Below, one piece after another: positions 36,698 through 45,243 of a stretch of DNA of 64,000 nt. Positions within the stretch are counted from its first letter, which is position 1; the number at the start of each line of letters is the position of its first letter. The notes under the pieces were generated by a model. It was not told the DNA's origin. It worked only from the letters and a program-made list of their open reading frames with translations, and ran no database searches. The stretch comes from Aestuarierythrobacter sp037968495. GTDB lineage: Bacteria > Pseudomonadota > Alphaproteobacteria > Sphingomonadales > Sphingomonadaceae. The stretch is from the NCBI GenBank assembly GCA_037968495.1, contig JBBKVP010000002.1, positions 1-64,000 on the forward strand, written 5' to 3'. Made by a program: the position numbers and the translations under genes.

Positions 36698-36706
36698 TAC
36701 AGAGTC

Positions 36707-38098
36707 ATGGCTGAAGATTCACTCCTCGCGGGCCCCGCCATTCGCCGTCTGCGCCGCCGCGAAAGCTTGACGCAGGCCGCGATGGCAACGCGGCTTTCGA
36801 TCTCGCCCAGCTACCTCAACCTGATCGAACGCAACCGGCGGCCATTGTCGGCGCGTGTAGTCATGCAGCTGGTAGAACAGTTCGACTTTGATCCGCGCAG
36901 CCTGCGTCAGGACGAAGCGATTGGCGGCGTTGACGGCATGCAGCGCAGGCTGGCTGATGAGCGCTTTGCCGAGATTGATGTCGACCGCGACGAGATTGCT
37001 GAATGGCTGTCGGCTGCGCCCAATACGGCGGCAGCGTTTGTTCGCATGTTCGATACGGCAGGGAGGCAAGCTGAAACAGGCTCAGCCCCGCTGGTGGTAT
37101 CGCGGCGGGAGATTGAGCGGTGGCGCAACCATTTCGCCGATCTGGACACTATGGCCGAGGAGCTGGCTGACGAGCTGCGCCTGTCGCGCGGAGACATAGG
37201 TGTAGCACTGTCAGAGCGGCTGCGTGAACGGCACCAGCTGTCGGTCCGAATTCTGCCGCGCGAAGTTATGCCCGACCTGCTCCGGCGGCTCGACCTGCAT
37301 GCCCGACAGTTACAACTGTCCGAAATGCTGGAGCCCGCCTCGCGCAATTTCCAGATCGCGCTGCAGCTCGCTTTGCTGGAACGCAAGGGAGATATTGTGA
37401 ATATCGCTGCAGGTGCGAACCTGGCCGAGCCTGCAGCGGTGAAGCTCTTCGAACGCCACCTTGCTGGTTACTTCGCTGCGGCGCTGTTGATGCCTTACAG
37501 CCGATTTCTGCGGGCATGCGAAGCAACGGGATATGATTTGACCATCCTGCAACGCCGGTTTGGCGTTAGCCTGGAACAAGTCGCGCACCGCCTGACCACA
37601 TTACAAAGGGTCGGCCAGCGCGGACTGCCCTTCTTTATGGCGCGGATCGACAGGGCAGGGCAGTTTTCGAAACGCTTCGCCGGGGCCAGCGGCGCGACAC
37701 TGCTGGAAAGCGAGAATTCCTGCCCGCTATGGGTGGTGCATCAGGCTTTCGAGCGCCCTGGCACTCTATGCACTCAAGCTGTGAAAATCGAAGACACCGG
37801 CGGCGGTCCGCGCCACTGGTTCACAATGGCTCAAACGGTGGAGGGGACGGGCAGCGGCGGCGAAGCACGCTTTGCGGTCGTTATCGGCGTGGAAGCAAAG
37901 CTGGCTGGCGATCTTGCCCAAGCGCGCGGTACGAGCATGCGCGATGACGCTGCGTTGCGGATTGGCCTTGGCTGCGCCCGCTGCCACCGTCCTGCATGTC
38001 AGCAGCGTTCCCTGCCGCCGGGCGGCGCGGGTTTGCACTTTGATGACCTGGCACGCGGGGTCACGCCTTTCCGTTTTGGAGAGCAGACAGCGCGTTAA
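36707..38098 (+). CDS. XRE-family regulator of the short-chain fatty acid / RamB type
   Basis: A 463-residue transcription factor. An N-terminal helix-turn-helix (about 12-66, with SISPSYLNLIERNRRPLS) is followed by a central domain related to IrrE/ImmA peptidases and a C-terminal DUF2083-type domain with the cysteine cluster GCARCHRPACQQR. Actinobacterial RamB and ScfR-like members of this group control acetate and propionate metabolism and the glyoxylate shunt. Divergence from aceA supports that role here. The cysteine cluster could bind metal or sense redox state. No HExxH peptidase motif is visible in the central part. Confidence 0.85.
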   Translation: MAEDSLLAGPAIRRLRRRESLTQAAMATRLSISPSYLNLIERNRRPLSARVVMQLVEQFDFDPRSLRQDEAIGGVDGMQRRLADERFAEIDVDRDEIAEWLSAAPNTAAAFVRMFDTAGRQAETGSAPLVVSRREIERWRNHFADLDTMAEELADELRLSRGDIGVALSERLRERHQLSVRILPREVMPDLLRRLDLHARQLQLSEMLEPASRNFQIALQLALLERKGDIVNIAAGANLAEPAAVKLFERHLAGYFAAALLMPYSRFLRACEATGYDLTILQRRFGVSLEQVAHRLTTLQRVGQRGLPFFMARIDRAGQFSKRFAGASGATLLESENSCPLWVVHQAFERPGTLCTQAVKIEDTGGGPRHWFTMAQTVEGTGSGGEARFAVVIGVEAKLAGDLAQARGTSMRDDAALRIGLGCARCHRPACQQRSLPPGGAGLHFDDLARGVTPFRFGEQTAR

Positions 38099-38160
38099 CC
38101 ACCAATCGTGGAACCCCATGCACTGATGAGTGTTATAGCCAACAATCCAGGGAGAATATT

Positions 38161-38439
38161 ATGACCGAAGAACGCACAACTGTCACGAAGACGCCCGAGG
38201 GCGATACGCATACCACTACTACGATCCGCACTGACGAGCCCCGCAAAGGCGGATCGGGCGTGTTTATGCTGGTCTTGCTTGCGGTGATAGCCGCCGCTGC
38301 GATTTACTTTTTCACTCAGATGAGCGGCGCGGAAGTGGCCAAAGACACCGCCATTGCGGATGCTGCAAATGAAGTAGGTGAGGCTGCCGGACAAGTAGGC
38401 GACGCGGCTCAAGATGCCGTGGAAAATGTGACCAACTAA
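38161..38439 (+). CDS. Small single-span membrane protein
   Basis: A 92-residue protein: a threonine-rich hydrophilic N-terminus (about 1-32), one membrane helix (VFMLVLLAVIAAAAIYFFT, about 34-52) and an alanine/aspartate-rich amphipathic C-terminal tail with repeated A-x-x-V-G-x-A spacing. It has a GGGAG-like ribosome-binding site (AGGGAGAATATT before the ATG). I do not recognise a family; similar anchored amphipathic tails occur in envelope stress proteins. A weak 6-bp hairpin (38452-38473) follows its stop. Confidence 0.7.
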   Translation: MTEERTTVTKTPEGDTHTTTTIRTDEPRKGGSGVFMLVLLAVIAAAAIYFFTQMSGAEVAKDTAIADAANEVGEAAGQVGDAAQDAVENVTN

Positions 38440-38470
38440 AACACTAATTTCACAGCGGTTAACCAATCGC

Positions 38471-38487
38471 TGTAAAGTTTACCGACA
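38471..38487 (+). promoter_or_regulatory. Palindromic element ahead of the PEP-CTERM operon; candidate PrsR/PEP-CTERM box
   Basis: TGTAAAGTTTACCGACA contains the perfect 11-base palindrome GTAAA-G-TTTAC followed by CGACA, 64 bases before the sugar-transferase gene. PEP-CTERM/exosortase genomes are known to carry a conserved promoter-proximal box recognised by the PrsR-type regulator coded two genes downstream. I recall a TGTAAA...CGACA-like form for it but cannot verify the consensus here. No convincing sigma-54 -24/-12 pair is seen after it. Confidence 0.4.
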
Positions 38488-38551
38488 TTTCATCTATTCC
38501 GCGTAGTCGCAGGTCCTAAATTAAAGAGGGGCCGCGGCTAGCGGGACTTGG

Positions 38552-39940
38552 ATGATACGCCTGTTCAAACATTACATTCCGCACGCGGTGCTGCTGCTTG
38601 GACTGTTCGACCTGATGTTGTTGATGGCTGCAGGCGAATTGTCATGGCAATTGCGCGCAACCCAAATCGCCATGGAACCGGGCGCATTCGAATTGCGAGC
38701 GCCAGGATTAATCGCTTTCTCCGTGGTCATGCTTTTCGCCATGGTTGCTGTGGGTGTGTATGGATCGGATGCGCTTCGCTCGATGCGCTTTGCTTGTGCG
38801 CGGTTGCTGGTCGCGATCAGCATGGGCATTCTTGCGCTCACTTTCATAGACTTCCTGCTGCCGGGCGATACGTTCTGGCGCTCGACACTGTTCTACGGAA
38901 TGGTGTTCGCAATTGGACTGTTGATCCTCAATCGACTGATTGTCGGTGGTATTCTGGGCGCTCAGGCATTCCGCCGCCGTGTCATGGTGCTCGGATCAGG
39001 CAAACGCGCCATGCGGCTGAAGAAGCTCGGTGAGCAGCCCGAAAGCGGCTTCGCAATCGTCAGCTTCATCGGCATGCATGAAGGCGAACCAGTGGTCGAA
39101 GAAGCCATCGCACGCAGTGCGATTCATGATCTTGGCCGGTTCGTCGAAAACCTTGGCGTAAGCGAAGTTGTGTTGGCTCTCGAAGAACGCCGCAATTCCA
39201 TTCCTATGAAAGATTTGCTGCGGATCAAAACGCAAGGCGTGCACGTCAATGATTTCTCCACGTTTCTGGAACGTGAAACGGGCCGGATTGACCTGGATTC
39301 CGTCAACCCAAGTTGGCTGATTTTCTCGGACGGCTTCTCATCTCTGCGGGTTCTCTCGAGCGGCGCGAAGCGTGTGTTCGACATTACCGCTAGCTCAATT
39401 TTGCTGCTGCTTACGTTTCCGTTCATCGCAATCTTTGCTGTCTTGGTGAAACTGGAGAGCAAAGGCCCCGCATTCTACCGCCAGACCCGTGTTGGCCTCT
39501 ACAACCAGCCATTCGACGTCATCAAATTGCGTTCGATGCGCAATGATGCTGAGAAGAAGGGCGAGGCGCAATGGGCCAAGACCAATGATCCGCGCGTAAC
39601 CCGCGTCGGTAAGTTCATTCGTGCCACGCGGATCGACGAATTACCGCAGACATGGAGCGTTCTCAAAGGCCAGATGAGCTTCGTCGGCCCGCGCCCGGAG
39701 CGCCCACAATTCGTGATCGATCTTGAGGACAAGATCCCCTATTATGCCGAGCGTCATATGGTGAAGCCGGGCATTACCGGTTGGGCGCAGATCAACTATC
39801 CCTATGGCGCGTCGATCGACGATTCCCGCCAAAAGCTTGAATATGATCTCTATTATGCGAAGAATTACACGCCCTTTCTTGATCTGCTGATCCTGCTGCA
39901 GACGTTGCGGGTTGTGCTTTGGAGTGAAGGCGCCCGCTGA
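38552..39940 (+). CDS. PEP-CTERM-associated sugar transferase (polyprenyl-phosphate glycosyl-1-phosphate transferase)
   Basis: A 462-residue membrane enzyme that attaches the first sugar phosphate of an exopolysaccharide repeat to undecaprenyl phosphate. Four N-terminal membrane helices are followed by a Rossmann-like domain (VMVLGSGKRA), a fifth helix (near 280-305) and the bacterial sugar-transferase domain with RQTRVG, KLRSMRNDAE, RIDELPQ, GPRPERP and PGITGWAQINYPYGAS. SWLIFSDGF and the PERP/YPYGAS spelling are typical of the family tied to PEP-CTERM/exosortase systems. Its TGA shares an A with the ATG of prsK, so the genes are tightly coupled. Confidence 0.9.
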   Translation: MIRLFKHYIPHAVLLLGLFDLMLLMAAGELSWQLRATQIAMEPGAFELRAPGLIAFSVVMLFAMVAVGVYGSDALRSMRFACARLLVAISMGILALTFIDFLLPGDTFWRSTLFYGMVFAIGLLILNRLIVGGILGAQAFRRRVMVLGSGKRAMRLKKLGEQPESGFAIVSFIGMHEGEPVVEEAIARSAIHDLGRFVENLGVSEVVLALEERRNSIPMKDLLRIKTQGVHVNDFSTFLERETGRIDLDSVNPSWLIFSDGFSSLRVLSSGAKRVFDITASSILLLLTFPFIAIFAVLVKLESKGPAFYRQTRVGLYNQPFDVIKLRSMRNDAEKKGEAQWAKTNDPRVTRVGKFIRATRIDELPQTWSVLKGQMSFVGPRPERPQFVIDLEDKIPYYAERHMVKPGITGWAQINYPYGASIDDSRQKLEYDLYYAKNYTPFLDLLILLQTLRVVLWSEGAR

Positions 39941-42060
39941 TGGGGGCTTGGTGGGATCTTTTGGGCCTTTCGGCTTATCTGCTTGGCGCCATTTCTTGCG
40001 CGGCATTTGCCCTGTGGGTGATGGGCGGCAAGGCGAAGAGCTTGCCGGCCGGCGGCGCAATCGCCGCAGCCCTTATGATTACAGCGATCTGGGCGCTGAC
40101 AATTGCCGCAGTAGGCGCAGATCATCCACTTGCTATCGTCACCTATAGCGGAAATCATCTAGCTTGGTTGTGGGCTCTATACAGGCTCTTTGCGAAAGAC
40201 GGACGGCATCAAAGCCTCACGCCCATCCGTCCGGTAGTGGCAGTGCTTGCGCTCATCGAAATTGCGCAACCAGTCTTGGCCTTTTCGGTCCCCGATTATG
40301 ATGTGTCAGCACAGGCACGTGCCTCGGTCATCATCACTGCAATCAGTCTGCGGTTGCTAACATCCGCTGGTGCTCTGGTGCTGGTGCATAATCTTTTTGT
40401 TGGTGCGGCCAAGAGTGCGCAGCCAATCCTGCGCTGGCCCGCCTCTGCGCTAGCCGCGTTCTGGCTATTCGAACTCAATTATGCTGCCTCCGCCTATATC
40501 ACGGGGGAACTGCCCGATCTGCTTGGCGCAATGCGCAGCTTCCTGCCGCTGGCGATGGTATTTCTTCTCGCAATCGGAAGCGCTGGTGAACGCGCGGCGA
40601 CACCGCTGCGGCCATCACGGACAGTCGCCTTCCAAACGGCGTCTATTATCCTCATCGGCGGCTATTTGGCCGCAATGGCATTCATCGGAAATGCCCTTTC
40701 GATTATCGGGGGCGATTTTGCGCGCCTGGTGCAGGTGCTATTCGTTGTGGCCGCTTCGGCTATCGCTTTGTTAGCCATTCCGTCCAAGAAGCTGCGTTCC
40801 ACCTTGCGCGTAAATCTGGTGAAGCACCTGTTCCAGCACCGCTACGATTACCGGGCTGAATGGCTGCGTTTCAATCAAACGCTATCGCGCCCGGCGCAGG
40901 ACGCGGCACCGCTGCCTGAACGCGTCGTGCAGGCGATGGCGGACATCACGGATAGCCCAGCCGGCTTGCTGCTGATGCCCGGCGGTCAGGGCGATTTGGA
41001 GCTGGCTGCGCGTTGGCAATGGCCGACCATCGAAGTGCCAGATATGGTGCTCGCGACAATTGTTCAAAGCCTGTTCGAACGCCAGCAATTTATCATCGAG
41101 ATTGATGACCTGCGTGACGGACGCGACGTCAACAATATGGCTGATTTGCTGCCAGATTGGCTGTATGAAGATTGCCGCGTGTGGGCGCTTGTTCCGCTTC
41201 TCCACTTCGAAAGGCTCGTTGGCGTGATCGTCTTGGCGCGCCCCAGCGTGGTCCGCAAACTGGATTGGGAGGATTTCGATTTACTGCGCCTCGCCGCCCA
41301 GCAGCTAGCCAGCTATTTGGCTGAGCAAACCGGGCAAGAAGCGCTGATGGAAGCAAGCCGCTTTGACGAATTCAATCGCCGCATCGCCTTCGTCATGCAT
41401 GACATCAAGAACCTTGCCAGCCAAATTTCGCTTCTTGCCTCCAATGCCGAAAAGCATGCCGAGAAGCCCAAGTTTCGGGCGGACATGTTGGTGACGCTGC
41501 AGAACAGCTCTGAAAAGCTTAATACGCTTCTAGCGCGGCTGAGTCGTTACGGAGCCTCAGGCACTGACGAGAAAGAGCCGGTCCAGCTTTCGAAATTCGT
41601 GTGGGAAATGGCGCAGCGCATGGCCGGCGGCGAACGCATTTCCGTTCCGCAAGCAGATGAAGCCCGCGTCACCGCCCATCGCGAGGGCTTGGAACAGGCG
41701 GTCCTGCATCTGCTGCAAAATGCCATTGACGCGAGTGCTGATAACGAGCCGATCTTCTTATCCTCAAGCACTGACGGCCTCAACGGCATCATTGAAATTG
41801 CGGATTCCGGCACCGGTATGAGCGCCGAATTCCTTCGCAACGGCCTATTCAAACCGTTCGTATCTTCTAAGCAGGGCGGGTTCGGCATTGGCGCTTTCGA
41901 AGCGCGCGAGTTGGTTAGCGCCATGGGCGGGCGGCTCGAAGTCGACTCCCGCGAGGGGCTGGGCACGCGCTTTATCCTTCGCCTGCCGCTCGCCGCTGCT
42001 GCCGAGCTGCTCGAGCACAATTCCCCAACCGAAGATCCATCCAAACCTGAGGCCGCATAA
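39940..42060 (+). CDS. prsK: PEP-CTERM system histidine kinase PrsK
   Basis: The 706-residue sensor kinase has about eight or more membrane segments in residues 1-280, a GAF-like domain (about 310-460), a phospho-acceptor helix with H-D-I-K-N (FVMHDIKNLASQ near 485), and an ATPase domain with N box LLQNAIDAS, G1 DSGTGM and a G2 region reading SSKQGGFGIGAFEAREL. This layout is that of PrsK, partner of PrsR in XrtA/PEP-CTERM systems. Start and stop each share a base with the neighbouring genes (TGATG, TAATG). The signal sensed is unknown. Confidence 0.92.
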   Translation: MGAWWDLLGLSAYLLGAISCAAFALWVMGGKAKSLPAGGAIAAALMITAIWALTIAAVGADHPLAIVTYSGNHLAWLWALYRLFAKDGRHQSLTPIRPVVAVLALIEIAQPVLAFSVPDYDVSAQARASVIITAISLRLLTSAGALVLVHNLFVGAAKSAQPILRWPASALAAFWLFELNYAASAYITGELPDLLGAMRSFLPLAMVFLLAIGSAGERAATPLRPSRTVAFQTASIILIGGYLAAMAFIGNALSIIGGDFARLVQVLFVVAASAIALLAIPSKKLRSTLRVNLVKHLFQHRYDYRAEWLRFNQTLSRPAQDAAPLPERVVQAMADITDSPAGLLLMPGGQGDLELAARWQWPTIEVPDMVLATIVQSLFERQQFIIEIDDLRDGRDVNNMADLLPDWLYEDCRVWALVPLLHFERLVGVIVLARPSVVRKLDWEDFDLLRLAAQQLASYLAEQTGQEALMEASRFDEFNRRIAFVMHDIKNLASQISLLASNAEKHAEKPKFRADMLVTLQNSSEKLNTLLARLSRYGASGTDEKEPVQLSKFVWEMAQRMAGGERISVPQADEARVTAHREGLEQAVLHLLQNAIDASADNEPIFLSSSTDGLNGIIEIADSGTGMSAEFLRNGLFKPFVSSKQGGFGIGAFEARELVSAMGGRLEVDSREGLGTRFILRLPLAAAAELLEHNSPTEDPSKPEAA

Positions 42061-43424
42061 TGTCCCACCACAAACCCAAATTGCTAATTGTCGAAGACGA
42101 TGCCGGGCTGCAGGCTCAGCTGAAATGGGCCTATGAAGATTTCGAAGTCATCATCGCCGGTGACCGCGAGAGCGCGCTGACAGCGCTGCGTTCGGAAGAA
42201 CCAGCCGTGGTGACGCTTGATCTTGGCCTGCCGCCTGACCCGGACGGCACGACCGAAGGCTTCGCTGTGCTCGACGCCATTATGGCCCTGAAGCCAGACA
42301 CCAAGGTTGTCGTCGCTTCCGGTCATGGCGCGCGCGAAAGTGCGCTGCAAGCAATCCAGCGCGGCGCGTATGACTTCTACCAGAAGCCGGTGGATATTGA
42401 TGCGCTTGGACTGATCGTTCGCCGGGCATTCAATCTGCACCGGATCGAACAAGAGAACCGCTTACTCGCCGATAAGGTTGGTGAGGATAAAACCGTCCTA
42501 GGCGGTTTGATCACTGCTGCGCCTGAAATGGTGAAGGTCGCCCGCACTATCGAGCGGGTTGCCAACACCAATGTCTCCGTCATGCTGCTCGGCGCGAGCG
42601 GGACGGGTAAGGAATTGCTGGCCAAAGGTTTGCACGATGCGAGTGACCGCCGCGACCTGAACTTCGTTGCGATCAACTGTGCTGCGATCCCGGAGAACCT
42701 GCTCGAAAGCGAGTTGTTTGGTCACGAGAAGGGTGCCTTCACCGGCGCCGTGAAGGCCACAGAAGGTAAGATCGAACAGGCCAATGGCGGTACGCTTTTC
42801 CTAGACGAAGTGGGCGATATTCCGCTTCCGTTACAGGTCAAATTGTTGCGGTTCCTGCAAGAACGCACCATCGAGCGAATTGGCGGACGCACACAGATCG
42901 CCGTCGATACACGGATCGTATGCGCAACCCATCAGAACCTTGAGGTGATGATCGCCGATGGGCGCTTCCGCGAGGATCTGTTCTACCGTCTCGCCGAAAT
43001 CGTGGTGACCATCCCTGCGCTTGCCGAACGGCCGGGCGATGCGCCGCTGCTGGCCAAGGCATTTCTTCAGCGCTTTGCTGCTGAAATGAATCCTAAAATT
43101 GGCGGCTTCGCGCCCGATGCCATTGCGGCAATCGATGGCTGGCCGTGGCCGGGCAATGTTCGCGAGCTGGAAAACCGCGTCAAGCGGGCCGTCATTATGG
43201 CGGAAGGCAAGCTGATCAATGCCGATGATCTCGACATGGGCAATGCCGAAGCAGATGACGCGCAGCCGCTCAATCTGAAGAGCGCCCGCGAACAGTCAGA
43301 CCGCAAGGTTATCCGCCATGCGCTTGCTCGGAGCGAGGGCAACATCTCGAGCACGGCGCGTATGCTTGGTATCAGCCGGCCAACGCTTTACGATTTGCTG
43401 AAGCAATATGACCTTCATGCCTGA
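42060..43424 (+). CDS. prsR: PEP-CTERM-box response regulator PrsR (sigma-54 activator)
   Basis: A 454-residue NtrC-type regulator. The receiver domain (1-120) carries acidic residues VEDD and the phosphorylated D54 in LDLGLPP. The AAA+ domain has Walker A GASGTGKE, the sigma-54 contact loop GAFTGA, Walker B GGTLFLDEVGD and the arginine finger region. A Fis-type HTH ends the protein (SSTARMLGISRPTLYDLLKQY). It should activate sigma-54 promoters of exopolysaccharide and PEP-CTERM protein genes when phosphorylated by PrsK. rpoN is not in this window. Confidence 0.93.
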   Translation: MSHHKPKLLIVEDDAGLQAQLKWAYEDFEVIIAGDRESALTALRSEEPAVVTLDLGLPPDPDGTTEGFAVLDAIMALKPDTKVVVASGHGARESALQAIQRGAYDFYQKPVDIDALGLIVRRAFNLHRIEQENRLLADKVGEDKTVLGGLITAAPEMVKVARTIERVANTNVSVMLLGASGTGKELLAKGLHDASDRRDLNFVAINCAAIPENLLESELFGHEKGAFTGAVKATEGKIEQANGGTLFLDEVGDIPLPLQVKLLRFLQERTIERIGGRTQIAVDTRIVCATHQNLEVMIADGRFREDLFYRLAEIVVTIPALAERPGDAPLLAKAFLQRFAAEMNPKIGGFAPDAIAAIDGWPWPGNVRELENRVKRAVIMAEGKLINADDLDMGNAEADDAQPLNLKSAREQSDRKVIRHALARSEGNISSTARMLGISRPTLYDLLKQYDLHA

Positions 43425-45204
43425 CCGCCGGCTGGCGTTCGCCGTTATGGCGGCGCTGGTCTTGATACCTGCCGCTTTGTCCGGGCAGGAAGCGGGCGAT
43501 CCGCTTGATCCCGCACGCCGCGCGATTGCCGGCGGTGACGGGATTGCGGCGGAGGCAGAACTGCGCCGCTTGATGGAGCAAGGCGCCCAGCGTCCGCAGG
43601 TCGCAGCGCTGATGGGCGAAGCAGAACTGCTGCAAGGCGACTTGGCCGAAGCAAGGCGCTGGCTTGGTCCTGGCGAGTTCGACCAAGAGACGCGTGGGTT
43701 AGGCTTTCAAATGCTTGGCCGCCTGAATCTGAGACAGGGCAATTTGTCCGAAGCTGCCGCAGCATTTGATCAGGCTTTGCAGTCCATTCCAAGGGACCCC
43801 GCCTTGTGGGTCGACATTGGAAGGATGCGCTATCTAAGCGGTGCACAAAGTCAGGCAGTAGATGCGGGCATTTATGCGGTAGAACTCGGTCCGAATAATG
43901 TAGCTGCACTACAATTCCGCGCGCAATTGCTGCGCGATGCTGCAGGCCCTGCAGCGGTATTGTGGTGGTTTGAAGCAGTTCTGAAACGCAATCCGGACAG
44001 CCTCGAATTGCTCGGCGACTACGCTGCAACTTTGGGCGAAGTTGGTCGTGCAAAAGACATGCTGAAGCAAACCCGCCGGATGATCGAAATCGATCCGGAG
44101 AACGAGCAAGCCTTCTATCTTCAAGCAGTGCTGGCCGCCCGCGCAGGAAAGGATGATCTGGCGCGTCGGCTGCTTTGGCGGACGGGTGATGCAATTCGCG
44201 AAACGCCAGCTGGATTGCTGCTGTCAGCAACGATTGATTTGCGGTCGGGCAACCACCGCAATGCCGCGCAAACTTATGACCGTCTTGCGCGGATGCAGCC
44301 GGACAACCGGACCGTTCGTCTGCTACTGGCGCGCTCGCTATCAATGGGCGGATTGAACCGTGAGTTGGTGCAGCGATTTTCCGGTTATGCTTCGCGCCCC
44401 GATGCCTCACCCTATCTGATGACTTTGGTAGGCCGCGCGCATGAGGCGCTGGGCGAGCGCGCACTTGCCGCGCAATATCTCGACCGCGCCGCCCAACCGC
44501 GCGACAGTTTGCTGGTTACCTTCGATATTGATTTGCCGCTGGAAGTAAGCGCTGCCCGGTGGAAACGCGAACCCAAGCGCAGTGATCGGACGCTAGAATA
44601 TGTTCGCCAACTGGCCTCAACGGGGCATGGTGTTCGGGCGGTTCAGATTGCCAAAGGTTTCTTGGCGGACCACGCTGGTTCGGTTGACGCGCTGACCTTG
44701 GCTGGCGACGCGAATCTTGCAGCAAGTAACTTTCGTGGGGCACTGGCGCATTACCGCGAAGCGGCGAAAACCAGACGAAGCTTTTCTTTGGTCCGCCGGA
44801 TGGTGTTTGCCTACCGCAGTCTTCAACAAAATGAAGAAGCGCTGAGGCTGGTCAGCGAATATCTTGCTGCGAACCCGCTTGACGGACAGGCCGCCGGTCT
44901 TGCGGCGGAATTCGCGGTTGAACTGGGCGATTTCAAACGCGCGGATGTGTTGATGTCACATGCCTTCAAACAGGCGGGTAGCGAAGCTGATCCGGTGATG
45001 CTGGGTCAGGGCGCTTTGGCGGCTCTGCAATTGGGCGAGAATAAAAAAGCCCTCAAACTGGCGCGGCGTTCATTTGACCTGCAACGAGCCCATCCTGCGG
45101 CAACTTTTGCATTAGCGCGAAGCCTAAAGGCCAATGGTGGAGCAGCGGAGCAGATCGAAGCATTGCTGGCCAAAGCTGGACTGTCGGCGGAGCCAGACGG
45201 CTAA
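43408..45204 (+). CDS. Exported tetratricopeptide-repeat protein of the PEP-CTERM operon
   Basis: A 598-residue protein with a signal peptide (MPDRRLAFAVMAALVLIPAALSGQ) and helical repeats across nearly all its length; repeat units with the A-x-x-x-F-x-x-A-L spacing are clear around 40-200, 420-480 and 510-590. Starts at 43408 and 43417 are both possible and both lie inside the end of prsR, overlapping it by 8-17 bases. TPR proteins of this sort act in export or assembly of polysaccharide in related clusters. It is much shorter than the approximately 900-residue TPR lipoprotein PrsT and is not that protein. The role is inferred from the operon. Confidence 0.82.
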   Translation: MTFMPDRRLAFAVMAALVLIPAALSGQEAGDPLDPARRAIAGGDGIAAEAELRRLMEQGAQRPQVAALMGEAELLQGDLAEARRWLGPGEFDQETRGLGFQMLGRLNLRQGNLSEAAAAFDQALQSIPRDPALWVDIGRMRYLSGAQSQAVDAGIYAVELGPNNVAALQFRAQLLRDAAGPAAVLWWFEAVLKRNPDSLELLGDYAATLGEVGRAKDMLKQTRRMIEIDPENEQAFYLQAVLAARAGKDDLARRLLWRTGDAIRETPAGLLLSATIDLRSGNHRNAAQTYDRLARMQPDNRTVRLLLARSLSMGGLNRELVQRFSGYASRPDASPYLMTLVGRAHEALGERALAAQYLDRAAQPRDSLLVTFDIDLPLEVSAARWKREPKRSDRTLEYVRQLASTGHGVRAVQIAKGFLADHAGSVDALTLAGDANLAASNFRGALAHYREAAKTRRSFSLVRRMVFAYRSLQQNEEALRLVSEYLAANPLDGQAAGLAAEFAVELGDFKRADVLMSHAFKQAGSEADPVMLGQGALAALQLGENKKALKLARRSFDLQRAHPAATFALARSLKANGGAAEQIEALLAKAGLSAEPDG

Positions 45205-45243
45205 CGCTCGACAAGCCGCCGGTTCATCGGCAGACCACTGCTG

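Noticed and set aside
43445..44464. 339-codon open frame antisense to the TPR gene
   Set aside because: The plus-strand frame has a signal peptide and regular TPR spacing; the antisense product has no pattern.
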